Notes: a model not told the origin generated them from the sequence alone. Positions 17,577-28,296 are shown, numbered from the stretch's first letter. The stretch is DNA of 64,000 nucleotides from Kosakonia oryzae (GCF_001658025.2 NZ_CP014007.2:2480001-2544000), one strand, 5' to 3'. A program made the numbers and translations.

Positions 17577-18386
17577 TTAACGTGGCAGCGTAGCGGCTTT
17601 CAGGCTCTGAACAAACGCTTTCAGCTCAGCCAGCATCGCGGTGGGGTTTTGCAGATTTTTTTCGATGATTTTGACAATCGCCGAACCAGAAATCGCGCCC
17701 GCAGCGCCTGCGTTCACGGCAGCGGTGACCTGATCCGGCGCAGAGATACCAAAACCCTGCAACGGCGGCGCAGCGTGGTATTCCTTCAGTTTTTCCACCA
17801 GGTGATGCAACGGCAGCGCTGCACGGTTTTCCGCACCGGTCACGCCAGCCCGTGACAGCAGATAGGTATAACCGCGACCATAAGAGGCAATCTGGCGCAG
17901 CAGTTCATCATCGGCATTCGGCGGGCAGATAAAGATTGGCGCAACATTGTGGCGCATCGCCGCCTGACGGAAAGGTGCAGACTCTTCAATGGGCACATCG
18001 GCCACCAGCACGGAATCGACACCGACTTTTTCGCATTTGGCATAAAACTCATCAATGCCGCCGCTGAACACCAGGTTGGCGTACATCAGCAGGCCAATTG
18101 GAATGGTCGGATGCTTCTGGCGAATGGTCGCCAGTATTTCAAAGCACTGGGTCGGCGTAACGCCAGCGGCGAAAGCGCGCAGGGTCGCGCCCTGGATTGT
18201 CGGGCCGTCGGCCAGCGGATCGGAGAAGGGAATCCCCAGCTCCAGCGCGTCCGCGCCGGCTTCGATCAGCGTATCGATAATTTTCAGTGACTGTTCCGGC
18301 GACGGATCGCCCAGCGTAACGAAGGGAACGAAAGCGCCTTCTTTCCGGTCGGCGAGCCGTTTAAACAGGTTGTCGTAGCGTTCCAT
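17577..18386 (-). CDS. trpA: Tryptophan synthase alpha chain
   Basis: 269 residues. It cleaves indole-3-glycerol phosphate to indole and glyceraldehyde-3-phosphate; indole passes through a tunnel to TrpB. A TIM barrel with catalytic Glu49 (ALELGIPF) and Asp60 (SDPLADG), both in place, and the phosphate-binding GAISGSAIV loop. Its ATG shares one base with the trpB stop (TGATG), coupling translation for 1:1 production. Last gene of the trp operon. Confidence 0.97.
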   Translation of the reverse strand: MERYDNLFKRLADRKEGAFVPFVTLGDPSPEQSLKIIDTLIEAGADALELGIPFSDPLADGPTIQGATLRAFAAGVTPTQCFEILATIRQKHPTIPIGLLMYANLVFSGGIDEFYAKCEKVGVDSVLVADVPIEESAPFRQAAMRHNVAPIFICPPNADDELLRQIASYGRGYTYLLSRAGVTGAENRAALPLHHLVEKLKEYHAAPPLQGFGISAPDQVTAAVNAGAAGAISGSAIVKIIEKNLQNPTAMLAELKAFVQSLKAATLPR

Positions 18387-19579
18387 CAGATTTCCCCTCG
18401 TGCTTTCAGGATGTCATGTACGGTGAAGATGTCTTTATCGCCGCGGCCGGAAAGGTTAACGACCAGCAACTGCTCTTTATCCGGGTTTTCGCGCATCATT
18501 TTCAGCGCGTGCGCGAGGGCATGCGAAGATTCCAGCGCCGGAATAATCCCTTCATGGCGGCTCAGCATCTGGAAAGCGTCCAGCGCTTCGTCGTCAGTAA
18601 TCGACACATAATCAGCGCGCCCAATGCTGTTGAGGTACGCATGCTGCGGCCCGACAGACGGGAAATCCAGCCCGGCGGAGATAGAGTAAGATTCTTCAAT
18701 CTGGCCTTCATCGGTCTGCATCATCGGCGATTTCATGCCGAAATAGATGCCCACGCGGCCGTGCTTCAGCGGCGCGCCGTGTTCGCCGGTTTCAATACCG
18801 TGACCGGCCGGTTCAACGCCAATCAGGCCAACGCCGGTTTCATCGATAAAATCGGCAAACATGCCAATAGCATTGGAGCCGCCGCCAACGCAGGCGATCA
18901 CCGCATCCGGCAGACGCCCCTCTTTTTCGAGGATCTGCGCTTTGGTCTCTTCGCCGATCATGCGCTGGAATTCGCGCACAATGGTCGGGAACGGGTGTGG
19001 GCCAGCGGCAGTACCGAGCATATAGTGGGCGGTTTCGTAGCTGCCGGACCAGTCGCGCAGCGCTTCGTTACAGGCGTCTTTCAGCGTGGCGGAACCGCTG
19101 TGTACCGGGATCACTTCTGCGCCCATCAGACGCATACGGAAGACGTTCGGCGACTGGCGCTCAACATCTTTTGCACCCATATAGATGCGGCACTTCAGGC
19201 CGAGCAAGGCACTGGCCAGCGCTGATGCAACGCCATGTTGCCCCGCGCCGGTTTCTGCGATGATTTCGGTTTTGCCCATCCGTTTTGCCAGCAGCGCCTG
19301 ACCGAGAACCTGGTTGGTTTTGTGCGCGCCGCCGTGCAGCAGATCTTCACGTTTCAGGTACAGCGTGGTGCGGGTACCGGCCGTCAGGTTCTGGCATTTT
19401 GTTAGCGCAGTAGGACGTCCGGCGTAGTTTTTCAGCAGATCGTTAAACTGGCGCTGAAAATCCGCATCGCTCTGGGCGCTGACAAACGCTTCTTCCAGTT
19501 GGCGCAGGGCAGGCATCAGGATCTGTGGAACAAACATGCCGCCAAACTCGCCAAACCATGGGTTCAATAGTGTCGTCAT
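18386..19579 (-). CDS. trpB: Tryptophan synthase beta chain
   Basis: 397 residues. It condenses indole with L-serine to tryptophan using pyridoxal phosphate. The Schiff-base lysine is Lys87 in GGAHKTNQ and the phosphate-binding loop [10 protein letters not shown] is present. Forms an alpha2-beta2 complex with TrpA, whose gene overlaps its stop codon by one base. Twelve bases downstream of trpC. Confidence 0.98.
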   Translation of the reverse strand: MTTLLNPWFGEFGGMFVPQILMPALRQLEEAFVSAQSDADFQRQFNDLLKNYAGRPTALTKCQNLTAGTRTTLYLKREDLLHGGAHKTNQVLGQALLAKRMGKTEIIAETGAGQHGVASALASALLGLKCRIYMGAKDVERQSPNVFRMRLMGAEVIPVHSGSATLKDACNEALRDWSGSYETAHYMLGTAAGPHPFPTIVREFQRMIGEETKAQILEKEGRLPDAVIACVGGGSNAIGMFADFIDETGVGLIGVEPAGHGIETGEHGAPLKHGRVGIYFGMKSPMMQTDEGQIEESYSISAGLDFPSVGPQHAYLNSIGRADYVSITDDEALDAFQMLSRHEGIIPALESSHALAHALKMMRENPDKEQLLVVNLSGRGDKDIFTVHDILKARGEI

Positions 19580-19591
19580 TCTCTTCTTTCC

Positions 19592-20950
19592 TTAATAAGC
19601 ACGCAGTGTACGGAAAACCGAAGCCAGTTTGCTGGCATCTTTAATACCCGGTTCCGACTCCACGCCTGAATTAAAATCGAGTCCGGCACAGCCGGTTTTC
19701 GCCGCCTGCACACAATTATCTGCGCTCAGGCCGCCAGCCAGCAGCACATTATCGAGCGGTTCACCGGCCAGCAGTGACCAGTCGAAGCTTTGGCCACTGC
19801 CGCCCTGGCCGTTGTCGAAGAGATATTTATCGACCTGCTGTAAGTTGCGCGCCGGCAGGGTGTCGCTGACGCTCAGCGCTTTCCAGATTTGCGTCTGCGC
19901 AGGCAGTACCGCGCGCAGAGCATCAATGTAGGCCTGATCTTCGCTGCCGTGTAACTGCACCGCAGAGAGTGCCAGCGCTTGCGCTTTCGCCACCACATCT
20001 TCAACCGGGGCGTTACGGAACACGCCGACATATTGCAGCGGCGCACCCTGCATTACTGCCTGCGCCTGTTCATCGGAAACGGCGCGCGGCGAGGAGGCGA
20101 CAAAAATCAATCCACCGTAAATCGCGCCCGCTTCATGGGCGGCGCGCGCATCTTCGGCGCGAGTCAATCCGCAAACTTTGTTCTCGCCGAGCAGCACGCG
20201 TTTCACGGCGGCATCCAGATCGTCATGAGACATCAGCGCCGAACCGATCAGGAAACCATTGGCAAAGTGGCTCAGTTCGCGAACCTGGGCGTAGGTATTA
20301 ATGCCGGACTCGCTGATCACCGTGACGCCTTTACCCAGACGTGGCGCAAGCTGGCGGGTACGGTTGAGATCAATCGACAGATCACGCAGATCGCGGTTAT
20401 TAATGCCAACCACTTTCGCTTCTAGCGCAATGGCGCGTTGCAGCTCTTCTTCGTTGCTTACTTCAGTCAGCACGCCCATCTTCAGGCTGTGCGCCACGGC
20501 AGCAAGCTGGCGGTACTGTTCGTCATCCAGCACTGACAGCATCAACAGGCAGGCATCGGCCTGGTAGTGACGCGCCAGATAGATCTGATACGGGTCGATA
20601 ATAAAATCTTTGCACAGGATCGGCTGCGGCGCGATGGCGCTGACGATGGGCAGAAAATCGAAACTGCCCTGGAAATATTTCTCATCGGTCAGGACGGAAA
20701 TCGCCGAAGCGTGATGTTTGTAAACGCCGGCGATGCGCGCCGGATCGAAATCGTCACGGATAACGCCTTTGGACGGCGACGCTTTTTTGCACTCCAGAAT
20801 AAAGGCGGTCCGTGTTCCTTGCAGGGCATCGTAGAAGCTGCGCGTACTCGGCACGACGTCGTTCTGGAAACTGGCTAGCGGTTGTTGCTCCTTACGCGCC
20901 GCAACCCATACGGCTTTGTCGGCGACGATTTTCGCTAAAACGGTCTGCAT
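19592..20950 (-). CDS. trpC: Bifunctional IGP synthase / phosphoribosylanthranilate isomerase
   Basis: 452 residues, the fused TrpC-TrpF arrangement of enterobacteria. The N-terminal barrel (about 1-255) is indole-3-glycerol-phosphate synthase with ECKKASPSKG and FIIDPYQIYLARHYQADACLL. The C-terminal barrel (from about 256, CGLTRAEDARAAHEAGA) is phosphoribosylanthranilate isomerase with the active-site cysteine at its start. It catalyses two successive tryptophan steps. Three bases separate it from trpD. Confidence 0.97.
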   Translation of the reverse strand: MQTVLAKIVADKAVWVAARKEQQPLASFQNDVVPSTRSFYDALQGTRTAFILECKKASPSKGVIRDDFDPARIAGVYKHHASAISVLTDEKYFQGSFDFLPIVSAIAPQPILCKDFIIDPYQIYLARHYQADACLLMLSVLDDEQYRQLAAVAHSLKMGVLTEVSNEEELQRAIALEAKVVGINNRDLRDLSIDLNRTRQLAPRLGKGVTVISESGINTYAQVRELSHFANGFLIGSALMSHDDLDAAVKRVLLGENKVCGLTRAEDARAAHEAGAIYGGLIFVASSPRAVSDEQAQAVMQGAPLQYVGVFRNAPVEDVVAKAQALALSAVQLHGSEDQAYIDALRAVLPAQTQIWKALSVSDTLPARNLQQVDKYLFDNGQGGSGQSFDWSLLAGEPLDNVLLAGGLSADNCVQAAKTGCAGLDFNSGVESEPGIKDASKLASVFRTLRAY

Positions 20951-20953
20951 CTT

Positions 20954-22549
20954 TTATCCTCTTGCCGCAAGTGCGGTGACTTTGTCGTAGGCTGCTCCGC
21001 TGTGCAGCACATCCAGTACTTTCTGCGCGTTGGCCCGTAAATCTTCGTTGCCGTGCAGACGCATCAGCATCGCAACGTTGGCGGCCACCGCGGCTTCATG
21101 AGCAGTTTCGCCTTTACCTTGTAATAAGCGCGTCAGAATGTCACGGTTTTCTTCCGGCGTGCCGCCCGCAAGCTGTTCCTGATGATAAGGCGTCAGGCCG
21201 AAGTCTTCGGCACTCAACTGGTAACTTTTAATTTCACCATTATTGAGCTCTGCAACAAGTGTCGGCGCATGTAATGACACTTCATCCATTCCGCCGCTAT
21301 GCACGACGGCTGCACGCTGATAACCGAGAACGCGCAGGGTTTCCGCAATCGGCAGCACCAGCTCCGGGCTGTAAACGCCAATCAACGCCAGCGGCGGATG
21401 CGCCGGGTTGATGAGCGGCCCCAGCACGTTAAACAGGGTGCGGGTTTTCAACTGCTGACGTACCGGCATCGCGTGGCGGAAACCGGTGTGGTATTTCGGC
21501 GCGAACAGGAAGCAGACGCCAAGTTCATCCAGCGCGCTGCGCGATTTGTCGGCATTCATATCCAGATTAATACCAAATGCGGCCAGCAGATCGGATGAGC
21601 CTGAACGGCTGGAAACGCTGCGGTTGCCGTGTTTAGCGACCTTCAGCCCGCACGCGGCAGCGACAAACGCGCTGGCGGTGGAAATATTGATACTGTTGCT
21701 GCCATCGCCGCCGGTGCCGACGATATCCGCGAACGGATAATCCGGGCGCGGGAAGGGGGCGGCATTTTCCAGCAGCGCCGTAGCCGCACCGGCAATTTCA
21801 TTCGGGTGCTCGCCGCGGATCTTCATACTGACCAGCGCTGCGGCCAGTTGTTCAGGCTTCAGCTCGCCGCGCACCACCGCCGAGAAGAGCTGGTGGCTCT
21901 CTTGCTGGCTGAGGGTTTGCGCCTGGTAAAGTTTCTCCAGAATCGGTTGCAGCGTGTTGCTCTGCTCCAGTTTCTGCAACGCCCAGGCCAGCGTCTGCTC
22001 CAGCAGACGCGCGCCTTGCGTGGTGAGGATCGATTCCGGGTGGAACTGGAAGCCGCAGACGCGATCCGCGTCGTGACGTACCGCCATCACCATACCGTTG
22101 AAATGCGCATTGATGGTCAATCCGGCGGGAATATTGCTGCCAACCAGCGAATGGTAACGTGCCACCGGCAGTGGATTGCTTAAACCGGCAAACATCGCCT
22201 GACCATCATGTTCAATACTGGAGGCTTTGCCGTGCAGGATTTCACCGGCCTGGCCGACATAGCCGCCGTACGCCTCGACAATCGCCTGGTGTCCAAGGCA
22301 GATACCGATAATCGGCAACTTGCCGCGCAGACGCGTTAACAGTTCCGGCATACAGCCCGCTTCTGATGGCGCGCCCGGACCCGGTGACAGCATCAGCACC
22401 GGATTTTGCATCGTTGCCAGACGGTCAATTAAGGTTTGTGCGGGTACATGGTTGCGATAAATCACCACATTATGTCCACTTGCACGCAGCTGATCCGCCA
22501 GGTTGTAAGTAAAAGAGTCGATATTATCGAGCAGCAGAATGTCAGCCAT
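20954..22549 (-). CDS. trpD: Bifunctional anthranilate synthase glutaminase / anthranilate phosphoribosyltransferase
   Basis: 531 residues, TrpG fused to TrpD as in E. coli. The N-terminal class I glutamine amidotransferase (1-~195) has the catalytic Cys84 in GICLGHQ and supplies ammonia to TrpE. The C-terminal domain (from ~200) attaches phosphoribosyl to anthranilate and has [15 protein letters not shown] and the [13 protein letters not shown] loop. Its start overlaps the trpE stop by one base (TGATG), which ensures stoichiometric assembly with TrpE. Confidence 0.97.
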   Translation of the reverse strand: MADILLLDNIDSFTYNLADQLRASGHNVVIYRNHVPAQTLIDRLATMQNPVLMLSPGPGAPSEAGCMPELLTRLRGKLPIIGICLGHQAIVEAYGGYVGQAGEILHGKASSIEHDGQAMFAGLSNPLPVARYHSLVGSNIPAGLTINAHFNGMVMAVRHDADRVCGFQFHPESILTTQGARLLEQTLAWALQKLEQSNTLQPILEKLYQAQTLSQQESHQLFSAVVRGELKPEQLAAALVSMKIRGEHPNEIAGAATALLENAAPFPRPDYPFADIVGTGGDGSNSINISTASAFVAAACGLKVAKHGNRSVSSRSGSSDLLAAFGINLDMNADKSRSALDELGVCFLFAPKYHTGFRHAMPVRQQLKTRTLFNVLGPLINPAHPPLALIGVYSPELVLPIAETLRVLGYQRAAVVHSGGMDEVSLHAPTLVAELNNGEIKSYQLSAEDFGLTPYHQEQLAGGTPEENRDILTRLLQGKGETAHEAAVAANVAMLMRLHGNEDLRANAQKVLDVLHSGAAYDKVTALAARG

Positions 22550-24111
22550 CAGAACGTCTCCTGTGCGTGGTGTGCGGTGGCAATGGCGCGCAGAACCGCG
22601 CGAGCTTTATTACGGGTTTCATCGGCTTCAGACTGCGGTACAGAATCCAGTACCACGCCTGCTCCGGCCTGAACGGTGGCAATACCGTCTTCAACCCACG
22701 CAGAACGAATGACAATGCAGGTATCCAGATCGCCGTGAGCGGTGAAGTAACCGACAGCGCCGCCATAGCTGCCGCGTCGAGCCCCTTCGGCCTGGGCAAT
22801 CAGTTGCATGGCGCGGACTTTCGGTGCGCCGCTAAGCGTTCCCATGTTCATGCAGGCGCGGTAAGCGTGCAGCACATCCAGATCCTGACGCAATTCACCC
22901 ACCACGCGGGAAACCAGGTGCATAACGTAGGAGTAACGATCCACTTTTGTCAGGTCGGCAACATAACGGCTACCTGGTGTACAGATGCGCGCCAGATCGT
23001 TACGCGCCAGATCGACCAGCATCAGGTGCTCAGAAAGTTCTTTATGGTCGGTACGCATATCGAGTTCGATACGGCTGTCGAGATCGCGATCCAGCGAACC
23101 ATCCGGGCGACGACCGCGCGGGCGCGTTCCGGCGATGGGGTAGATCTCAATCTGACGGTTGCTGGCGTCGTATTTCAGTGAGCTTTCCGGCGATGCGCCG
23201 AACAGGGCGAAATCATCGTCCTGCATGAAAAACATATACGGGCTGGGGTTGCTCTTTTTCAGCACTTCATAAGCGGCCAGCGGCGAAGGGCAAGGCAGCG
23301 TAAAGCGGCGCGACGGGACAACCTGGAAAATTTCGCCGCTGCGAATCGCTTTCTGCATCTCCCGAACAACGGCGCCGTACTCTTCATCGCTTTGATTGGT
23401 CTCGCAGCGCATATGCGCAACGGTTTGCACCGGCAGCGGCTCTGCGGGTAGATCCAATTGTTGGCGCAGGACATTAATACGCTCAAGCAGGCGTGCTTTT
23501 TCGCTGGCATCCTGGCTGAATACGCTCGCCTGGATACGTGTTTGTTTTTTCTGGTGGTCGATCACCAGTAATGTTTCCGCGAGATAGAAGCAGTAATCCG
23601 GGCAGCGACGATCGTGGGCAAGCTGCGGTAAATCTTCAAAACCGGCGACCAGGTCATAGGCAAACAAGCCGCCGAAAAACATCGCTTCGCGTTCATCTGC
23701 CGGGACGCCCACCAGCGTTTGCAGCAGTCGGAAAGCGTCAAATACCGAGAGCGAGCACAGGCGGGCATCTTCATCCAGTAGCGTGCTGACCGACGGGAAA
23801 CGCAATTCGCGGCCATCCGTCAGCACGGTGTTTTCAACCCCGGCGGGCAGCGCCGCATCGAGCAGATTTAGCAGGGAAGCGCCGTTGGCGGTGAGCGCCT
23901 TAATAGTGACAGTGTCACCCAGCGCGGTAATGCGCAGCGCGCTATCGACCAGCAGCAGGCTTTTTAAATCATTCTTGCTGTCGATATCGGCGGATTCCAG
24001 CAGCAACGTGGCCGGGCGATCGCCGCATAATTGGTGGAACAGCGCCGTCGGATTGTCGCGGTATGCGGCGTTGCTGGTCAGAAGTTCGAGTGCTGGTTTT
24101 TGCGTTTGCAT
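22549..24111 (-). CDS. trpE: Anthranilate synthase component I
   Basis: 520 residues, the E. coli length. It converts chorismate to anthranilate with ammonia from TrpD. The tryptophan feedback site is intact (LLES, Ser40), and the chorismate-binding core shows [23 protein letters not shown] and the terminal [32 protein letters not shown] at 24111 is the E. coli start; upstream in-frame codons to 24186 lie in the attenuator and are not used. First structural gene of the operon. Confidence 0.98.
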   Translation of the reverse strand: MQTQKPALELLTSNAAYRDNPTALFHQLCGDRPATLLLESADIDSKNDLKSLLLVDSALRITALGDTVTIKALTANGASLLNLLDAALPAGVENTVLTDGRELRFPSVSTLLDEDARLCSLSVFDAFRLLQTLVGVPADEREAMFFGGLFAYDLVAGFEDLPQLAHDRRCPDYCFYLAETLLVIDHQKKQTRIQASVFSQDASEKARLLERINVLRQQLDLPAEPLPVQTVAHMRCETNQSDEEYGAVVREMQKAIRSGEIFQVVPSRRFTLPCPSPLAAYEVLKKSNPSPYMFFMQDDDFALFGASPESSLKYDASNRQIEIYPIAGTRPRGRRPDGSLDRDLDSRIELDMRTDHKELSEHLMLVDLARNDLARICTPGSRYVADLTKVDRYSYVMHLVSRVVGELRQDLDVLHAYRACMNMGTLSGAPKVRAMQLIAQAEGARRGSYGGAVGYFTAHGDLDTCIVIRSAWVEDGIATVQAGAGVVLDSVPQSEADETRNKARAVLRAIATAHHAQETF

Positions 24112-24133
24112 AGTCGCTCTCATAAATTTGTTC

Positions 24134-24160
24134 AAAAAAAAGCCCGCTGAGTGAGCGGGC
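24134..24160 (-). terminator. trp attenuator terminator
   Basis: GCCCGCT (24142-24148) and AGCGGGC (24154-24160) form the 3:4 hairpin with a GAGTG loop; on the minus strand eight U residues follow. It lies between trpL and trpE, about 45 bases after the trpL stop, the classical arrangement for ribosome-mediated attenuation. Confidence 0.92.
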
Positions 24161-24204
24161 CGGGTATCGGTATGCTGAATGCGCACGTGATCTCACAGCC
24201 CTGT

Positions 24205-24249
24205 TCAGGGAGTGCGCCACCAGCGAGTAACAGAGAAATGTGCATTCAT
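24205..24249 (-). CDS. trpL: trp operon leader peptide
   Basis: A 14-residue peptide MNAHFSVTRWWRTP with two tandem tryptophan codons (TGG TGG) at positions 10-11. The ribosome stalls there when charged tRNA-Trp is scarce, favouring the antiterminator. It differs from E. coli [14 protein letters not shown] outside the WWRT core. AAGGT lies before the ATG at 24249. It is located between the trp operator and the attenuator hairpin. Confidence 0.93.
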   Translation of the reverse strand: MNAHFSVTRWWRTP

Positions 24250-24278
24250 TGTTGCGATACCTTGTCGTGTGAACTTGC

Positions 24279-24298
24279 GTACTAGTTAACTGGTTCAT
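24279..24298 (-). promoter_or_regulatory. TrpR operator
   Basis: On the minus strand GAACCAGTTAACTAGTACG is close to the E. coli trp operator GAACTAGTTAACTAGTACG, with one difference, and covers the -10 hexamer. TrpR with bound tryptophan would block RNA polymerase here. Confidence 0.92.
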
Positions 24299-24312
24299 GG
24301 AAAGAAAGTCAA
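24284..24312 (-). promoter_or_regulatory. trp operon promoter
   Basis: On the minus strand TTGACT (24312-24307) and TTAACT (24289-24284) are 17 bases apart, the same -10 as the E. coli trp promoter. It reads towards trpL and trpE. Confidence 0.9.
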
Positions 24313-24388
24313 CCCTCGATTTCAGAAAAAGTTGGCTAACCGTTATGATAGGGCGCAAACAGATGTCCTGAAAATCTACGGAGCCGCT

Positions 24389-25249
24389 TTGAGCGACACG
24401 AATTACGCCATAATTTATGACCTGCATAGCCACACCAGCGCCTCTGACGGCCTGCTTTCCCCGGAACAACTGGTACATCGCGCGGTAGAAATGCGCGTGG
24501 GCACGCTGGCCATTACCGATCACGATACCACAGCTGCAATCACTGCGGCACGGGCTGAAATTGCCCGCGCCGGGCTGGCGCTGGAACTCATTAATGGCGT
24601 GGAAATCTCTACCGTCTGGGAAAATCATGAAATCCATATCGTGGGTCTGAATATCGATATCGATCACCCGGCGATGGGCGAATTTTTGCAGCAGCAGTCC
24701 GCGCGTCGTATTCAGCGCGCGCAACTGATTGCCGAGCGTCTGGAAAAAGCGCATATTCCCGGCGCGTGGGAAGGTGCACAGCGGCTGGCACAGGGCGCGA
24801 GCGTGACGCGTGGTCACTTTGCCCGCTTTCTGGTTGAGCAGGGTAAGGCCAGTAACATCGCCGATGTTTTTAAAAAATATCTTGCGCGCGGGAAAACGGG
24901 ATATGTTCCGCCGCAGTGGTGTACAATAGAACAAGCTATTGAAGTCATTCATCATTCTGGCGGAACGGCGGTATTGGCTCATCCTGGTCGTTATAACCTT
25001 TCCGCTAAATGGCTGAAAAGACTGCTGGCGCATTTTGCTGAACGCGGCGGAGAGGCGATGGAAGTTGCCCAATGCCAGCAGGCTCCCAATGAACGATCGC
25101 AGCTCGCCGTGTATGCCCGTCAGTATGGTTTGCTGGCGTCGCAAGGATCGGATTTCCATCAGCCCTGTCCGTGGATTGAACTGGGGCGCAAACTCTGGCT
25201 ACCGGCCGGTGTTGAAGGTGTCTGGCTGAAATGGGAGCAGCCGCGGTAA
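24389..25249 (+). CDS. rnm: RNase AM (5'-3' exoribonuclease, PHP family)
   Basis: 286 residues. In E. coli YciV/RNase AM trims 5' ends of 5S, 16S and 23S rRNA and also acts on 3',5'-bisnucleotides. The PHP metal-binding motifs are present in order: DLHSHTSASDG, ITDHDT, GVEIS, AHPGRYN and GSDFH. The start is TTG at 24389 with GGAG eight bases upstream, because conservation begins at SDTNYAIIYDLHSH; a farther in-frame start at 24332 would run into the trp promoter region. Divergent from trp; yciO follows after 18 bases. Confidence 0.93.
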   Translation: MSDTNYAIIYDLHSHTSASDGLLSPEQLVHRAVEMRVGTLAITDHDTTAAITAARAEIARAGLALELINGVEISTVWENHEIHIVGLNIDIDHPAMGEFLQQQSARRIQRAQLIAERLEKAHIPGAWEGAQRLAQGASVTRGHFARFLVEQGKASNIADVFKKYLARGKTGYVPPQWCTIEQAIEVIHHSGGTAVLAHPGRYNLSAKWLKRLLAHFAERGGEAMEVAQCQQAPNERSQLAVYARQYGLLASQGSDFHQPCPWIELGRKLWLPAGVEGVWLKWEQPR

Positions 25250-25267
25250 AACGAAAGAGAGGGAAGT

Positions 25268-25888
25268 ATGAGTCAGTTTTTTTATATTCATCCGGAAAAC
25301 CCACAACCGCGATTAATTAATCAGGCGGTGGAGATCGTGCGTAAGGGCGGTGTGATTGTTTATCCCACCGACTCCGGGTATGCGCTGGGGTGCAAAATCG
25401 AGGATAAAGGCGCGATGGAGCGGATTTGTCGCATCCGTCATCTGCCGGATGGCCACAACTTCACGCTGATGTGCCGCGATCTATCTGAACTGTCGACCTA
25501 TTCATTCGTTGATAACGTGGCGTTTCGTCTGATTAAAAATAATACGCCCGGTAATTACACCTTTATCCTGAAAGGGACAAAAGAGGTGCCGCGTCGTTTA
25601 TTGCAGGAAAAACGCAAAACCATCGGGCTGCGCGTACCGTCAAACCCGATTGCGCTGGCGCTGCTGGAAGCGCTCAATGAGCCGATGCTTTCGACGTCAT
25701 TAATGCTGCCGGGCAGCGATTTTACCGAATCGGACCCTGATGAAATCAAGGATCGCCTGGAAAAAGTCGTTGATCTGATCATCCACGGCGGCTATCTCGG
25801 GCAGCAGCCGACAACGGTGATAGACTTAACCGATGACACGCCGGTGGTGCTCCGCGAAGGCGTTGGTGACGTTAAGCCTTTCCTATAG
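25268..25888 (+). CDS. yciO: YciO, Sua5/TsaC-family protein
   Basis: 206 residues with a YrdC/Sua5-type double-stranded-RNA-binding/threonylcarbamoyl-AMP-synthase fold: KGGVIVYPTDSGYALGC near the N-terminus and RKTIGLRVPSNPIALALLEAL, SLMLPG. TsaC makes threonylcarbamoyl-AMP for tRNA t6A; YciO is a paralogue with weak or different activity. It lies behind rnm, probably in one transcript. E. coli has yciQ next; here rluB follows directly. Confidence 0.94.
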   Translation: MSQFFYIHPENPQPRLINQAVEIVRKGGVIVYPTDSGYALGCKIEDKGAMERICRIRHLPDGHNFTLMCRDLSELSTYSFVDNVAFRLIKNNTPGNYTFILKGTKEVPRRLLQEKRKTIGLRVPSNPIALALLEALNEPMLSTSLMLPGSDFTESDPDEIKDRLEKVVDLIIHGGYLGQQPTTVIDLTDDTPVVLREGVGDVKPFL

Positions 25889-25986
25889 TGGCGCAAGCCG
25901 CTATACTACGCGGCCATTTCAGCAGCGGCTTCGCCGGACTGATGACCCTATTCGACGCCTGTGAAGGCGACACCTAAGGATGCTCT

Positions 25987-26865
25987 ATGAGCGAAAAACT
26001 ACAGAAAGTGCTGGCGCGAGCTGGCCACGGCTCCCGCCGTGAGATCGAATCTATTATTGAAGCTGGCCGCGTCAGCGTGGACGGTAAAATCGCTACCCTG
26101 GGCGACCGCGTTGAAGTGACGCCGGGGCTGAAAATTCGTATCGATGGTCATCTCATTTCGGTGAAAGAGTCCGTCGAGCAGATTTGTCGTGTGCTGGCGT
26201 ACTACAAACCCGAAGGCGAGCTCTGTACCCGCAACGATCCTGAAGGCCGCCCGACGGTATTTGATCGTCTGCCAAAACTGCGCGGTGCGCGCTGGATTGC
26301 TGTTGGTCGTCTCGACGTCAATACCTGCGGTTTGTTGCTGTTTACCACCGACGGTGAGCTGGCGAACCGCCTGATGCACCCGAGCCGTGAAGTTGAGCGC
26401 GAATACGCCGTGCGCGTATTTGGTGAAGTGGACGATGCGAAGCTGCGCGATCTCGCGCGCGGTGTGCAACTGGAAGACGGCCAGGCGGCATTTAAAACCA
26501 TCAAATTCAGCGGTGGTGAAGGGATTAACCAGTGGTACAACGTGACCCTGACCGAAGGGCGTAACCGCGAAGTGCGTCGCCTGTGGGAAGCGGTGGGTGT
26601 TCAGGTTAGCCGCCTGATCCGCGTCCGTTACGGTGATATCCCGCTGCCGAAAGGTCTGCCGCGCGGCGGCTGGACGGAGCTGGATCTGGCGCAAACCAAC
26701 TATTTGCGCGAACTGGTTGGTCTGGAAGCGGAAACGCAATCAAAAGTGGCGGTAGAGAAAGATCGTCGCCGCATGAAAGCAAATCAGATCCGTCGTGCCG
26801 TGAAGCGCCACAGCCAGCCTGGCGGCACTCGCCGTCCTGGCAGTACGCGTAACAAAAACGATTAA
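25987..26865 (+). CDS. rluB: 23S rRNA pseudouridine 2605 synthase
   Basis: 292 residues. It isomerises U2605 of 23S rRNA. An S4 RNA-binding domain (1-~60, [29 protein letters not shown]) is followed by the RsuA-type catalytic domain with Asp110 in [14 protein letters not shown]. The Lys/Arg-rich tail ([21 protein letters not shown]) is typical. ATG 25987 has AAGGA upstream; the gene ends at a strong terminator. Confidence 0.96.
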   Translation: MSEKLQKVLARAGHGSRREIESIIEAGRVSVDGKIATLGDRVEVTPGLKIRIDGHLISVKESVEQICRVLAYYKPEGELCTRNDPEGRPTVFDRLPKLRGARWIAVGRLDVNTCGLLLFTTDGELANRLMHPSREVEREYAVRVFGEVDDAKLRDLARGVQLEDGQAAFKTIKFSGGEGINQWYNVTLTEGRNREVRRLWEAVGVQVSRLIRVRYGDIPLPKGLPRGGWTELDLAQTNYLRELVGLEAETQSKVAVEKDRRRMKANQIRRAVKRHSQPGGTRRPGSTRNKND

Positions 26866-26866
26866 C

Positions 26867-26892
26867 AAAAAAGGGGCGAAAGCCCCTTTTTT
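26867..26892. terminator. Convergent rluB/btuR terminator
   Basis: GGGGC (26873-26877) and GCCCC (26882-26886) with a GAAA loop are flanked by A- and T-runs on both sides. It is immediately after rluB and can also stop btuR transcription from the other strand. Confidence 0.9.
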
Positions 26893-26953
26893 ATCGCCTG
26901 CGTTGACCACTGCTCGTCAACGGGCCTGCATTATCGCCAGCCCAGAATGGCCA

Positions 26954-27544
26954 TCAATAATCAATACCGATCTGCGCTTTAATACCTGCTTCGAAAGCAT
27001 GTTTAACCGGGCGTAGTTCACTGACCGTATCTGCCAGTTCCAGAATATCCCGGTGGCAGCCGCGTCCCGTAATGATCACCGTTTGCATTGGCGGACGGTT
27101 GCGCAACGCGTTCAGCACCGTTTCCAGCGGCAAATAATCATACGCCACCATGTAGGTCAGCTCATCGAGCAGCACCATGTCCAGAGAAGGGTCAGCCAGC
27201 ATTTTCTCCGCGTGCTGCCACACCGCCAGACAAGCCGCTGTGTCACTTTCACGGTTCTGCGTGTCCCAGGTAAAACCGGTCGCCATGACCTGAAATTCCA
27301 CACCCAATGGCTCCAGCAGGTTACGTTCGCCGTTTGGCCAGGTCCCTTTAATAAACTGGATCACGCCGACCTTTTTCCCATGTCCGACAGCGCGCGTGGC
27401 GGTGCCAAACGCTGCGGTGGTTTTGCCTTTGCCGTTACCGGTGAAGACAATAATAATTCCACGTTCGTCCTGCGCGGCGACGACGCGTGCATCAACGCGT
27501 TCTTTTACACGCTGTTGACGTTGCTGATAACGTTCTTCACTCAT
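26954..27544 (-). CDS. btuR: Corrinoid adenosyltransferase BtuR/CobO
   Basis: 196 residues. It transfers the 5'-deoxyadenosyl group of ATP to cob(I)alamin or cobinamide to form the adenosylated cofactor. P-loop GNGKGKTT at 36-43, then AVGHGKKVGVIQFIKGTWPNGE and the LLDELTYMVAYDYL Walker-B-like segment. Its ATG overlaps the yciK stop by four bases (ATGA). Confidence 0.95.
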   Translation of the reverse strand: MSEERYQQRQQRVKERVDARVVAAQDERGIIIVFTGNGKGKTTAAFGTATRAVGHGKKVGVIQFIKGTWPNGERNLLEPLGVEFQVMATGFTWDTQNRESDTAACLAVWQHAEKMLADPSLDMVLLDELTYMVAYDYLPLETVLNALRNRPPMQTVIITGRGCHRDILELADTVSELRPVKHAFEAGIKAQIGIDY

Positions 27545-28296
27545 TGTGCAATCCCTGGTTTACGACCGGGTTGTGCATCAAAGCTCATCCCGGTTTTGCG
27601 TCGGCTGTCATCGCCCATCAGCCACAAATAGAGCGGCATAATATCGGCGGGGGTTTTGAGTTTTTGCGGATCTTCTGTCGGGAAGGCGCTGGCACGCATT
27701 TTAGTGCGCGTGCCGCCCGGGTTGATACAGTTGACCCGCAGGCGGTTCTGGTACTCTTCGGCCAGCACCTGCATCATTCCCTCGGTGGCGAATTTTGACG
27801 CTGCATAAGCACCCCAGTTGGCGCGCCCCTGACGCCCCACGCTGGAAGAGGTAAACACCAGCGAACCGCTGTCTGATTTGAGTAATAAAGGAAGAAGCGC
27901 CTGCGTAAGATAGAATGTTGCGTTGACGTTGACCTGCATAACGGCATCCCAGGTTGCGGGATCCTGTTCGCTCATCGGGCAAACATCGCCCAGTAAACCG
28001 GCGTTGTGCAGCACGCCATCAAGGCGTGGCGTGGTGGCTGCGATTGTTGCCGCCAACTGTTGGCACTCTTCCGGCGTACAGGTTGCCATATCCAGAGTAA
28101 ACCATTGTGCCTGCTGACCTTCGTCATTTATTGCCTGCGCGACCTGGCGTAATTTCGCTTCCTGGCGTCCGAGCAAAATCAGGTTCGCGCCGTGGCGGGC
28201 GTAGGTCAGGGCGGCTTCTTTACCGATGCCGTCACTGGCACCAGTAACAAGAATTATGCGGTCGTTTAGCAGATCGCGTTGCGGCTGATAATGCAT
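27541..28296 (-). CDS. yciK: Short-chain dehydrogenase YciK
   Basis: 251 residues of the classical SDR family. Cofactor loop VTGASDGIG (17-25), structural NAG (LHNAGLLG), and catalytic Ser plus YxxxK (FTSSSVG, WGAYAASKFA). The substrate is unknown. Co-transcribed with btuR through a four-base overlap, as in E. coli. Divergent from sohB. Confidence 0.94.
   Translation of the reverse strand: MHYQPQRDLLNDRIILVTGASDGIGKEAALTYARHGANLILLGRQEAKLRQVAQAINDEGQQAQWFTLDMATCTPEECQQLAATIAATTPRLDGVLHNAGLLGDVCPMSEQDPATWDAVMQVNVNATFYLTQALLPLLLKSDSGSLVFTSSSVGRQGRANWGAYAASKFATEGMMQVLAEEYQNRLRVNCINPGGTRTKMRASAFPTEDPQKLKTPADIMPLYLWLMGDDSRRKTGMSFDAQPGRKPGIAQ

Noticed and set aside
23969-25159. 396-codon minus-strand frame across the trp promoter and rnm
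   Set aside because: It runs through the trp operator and leader and is antisense to rnm; no protein features.
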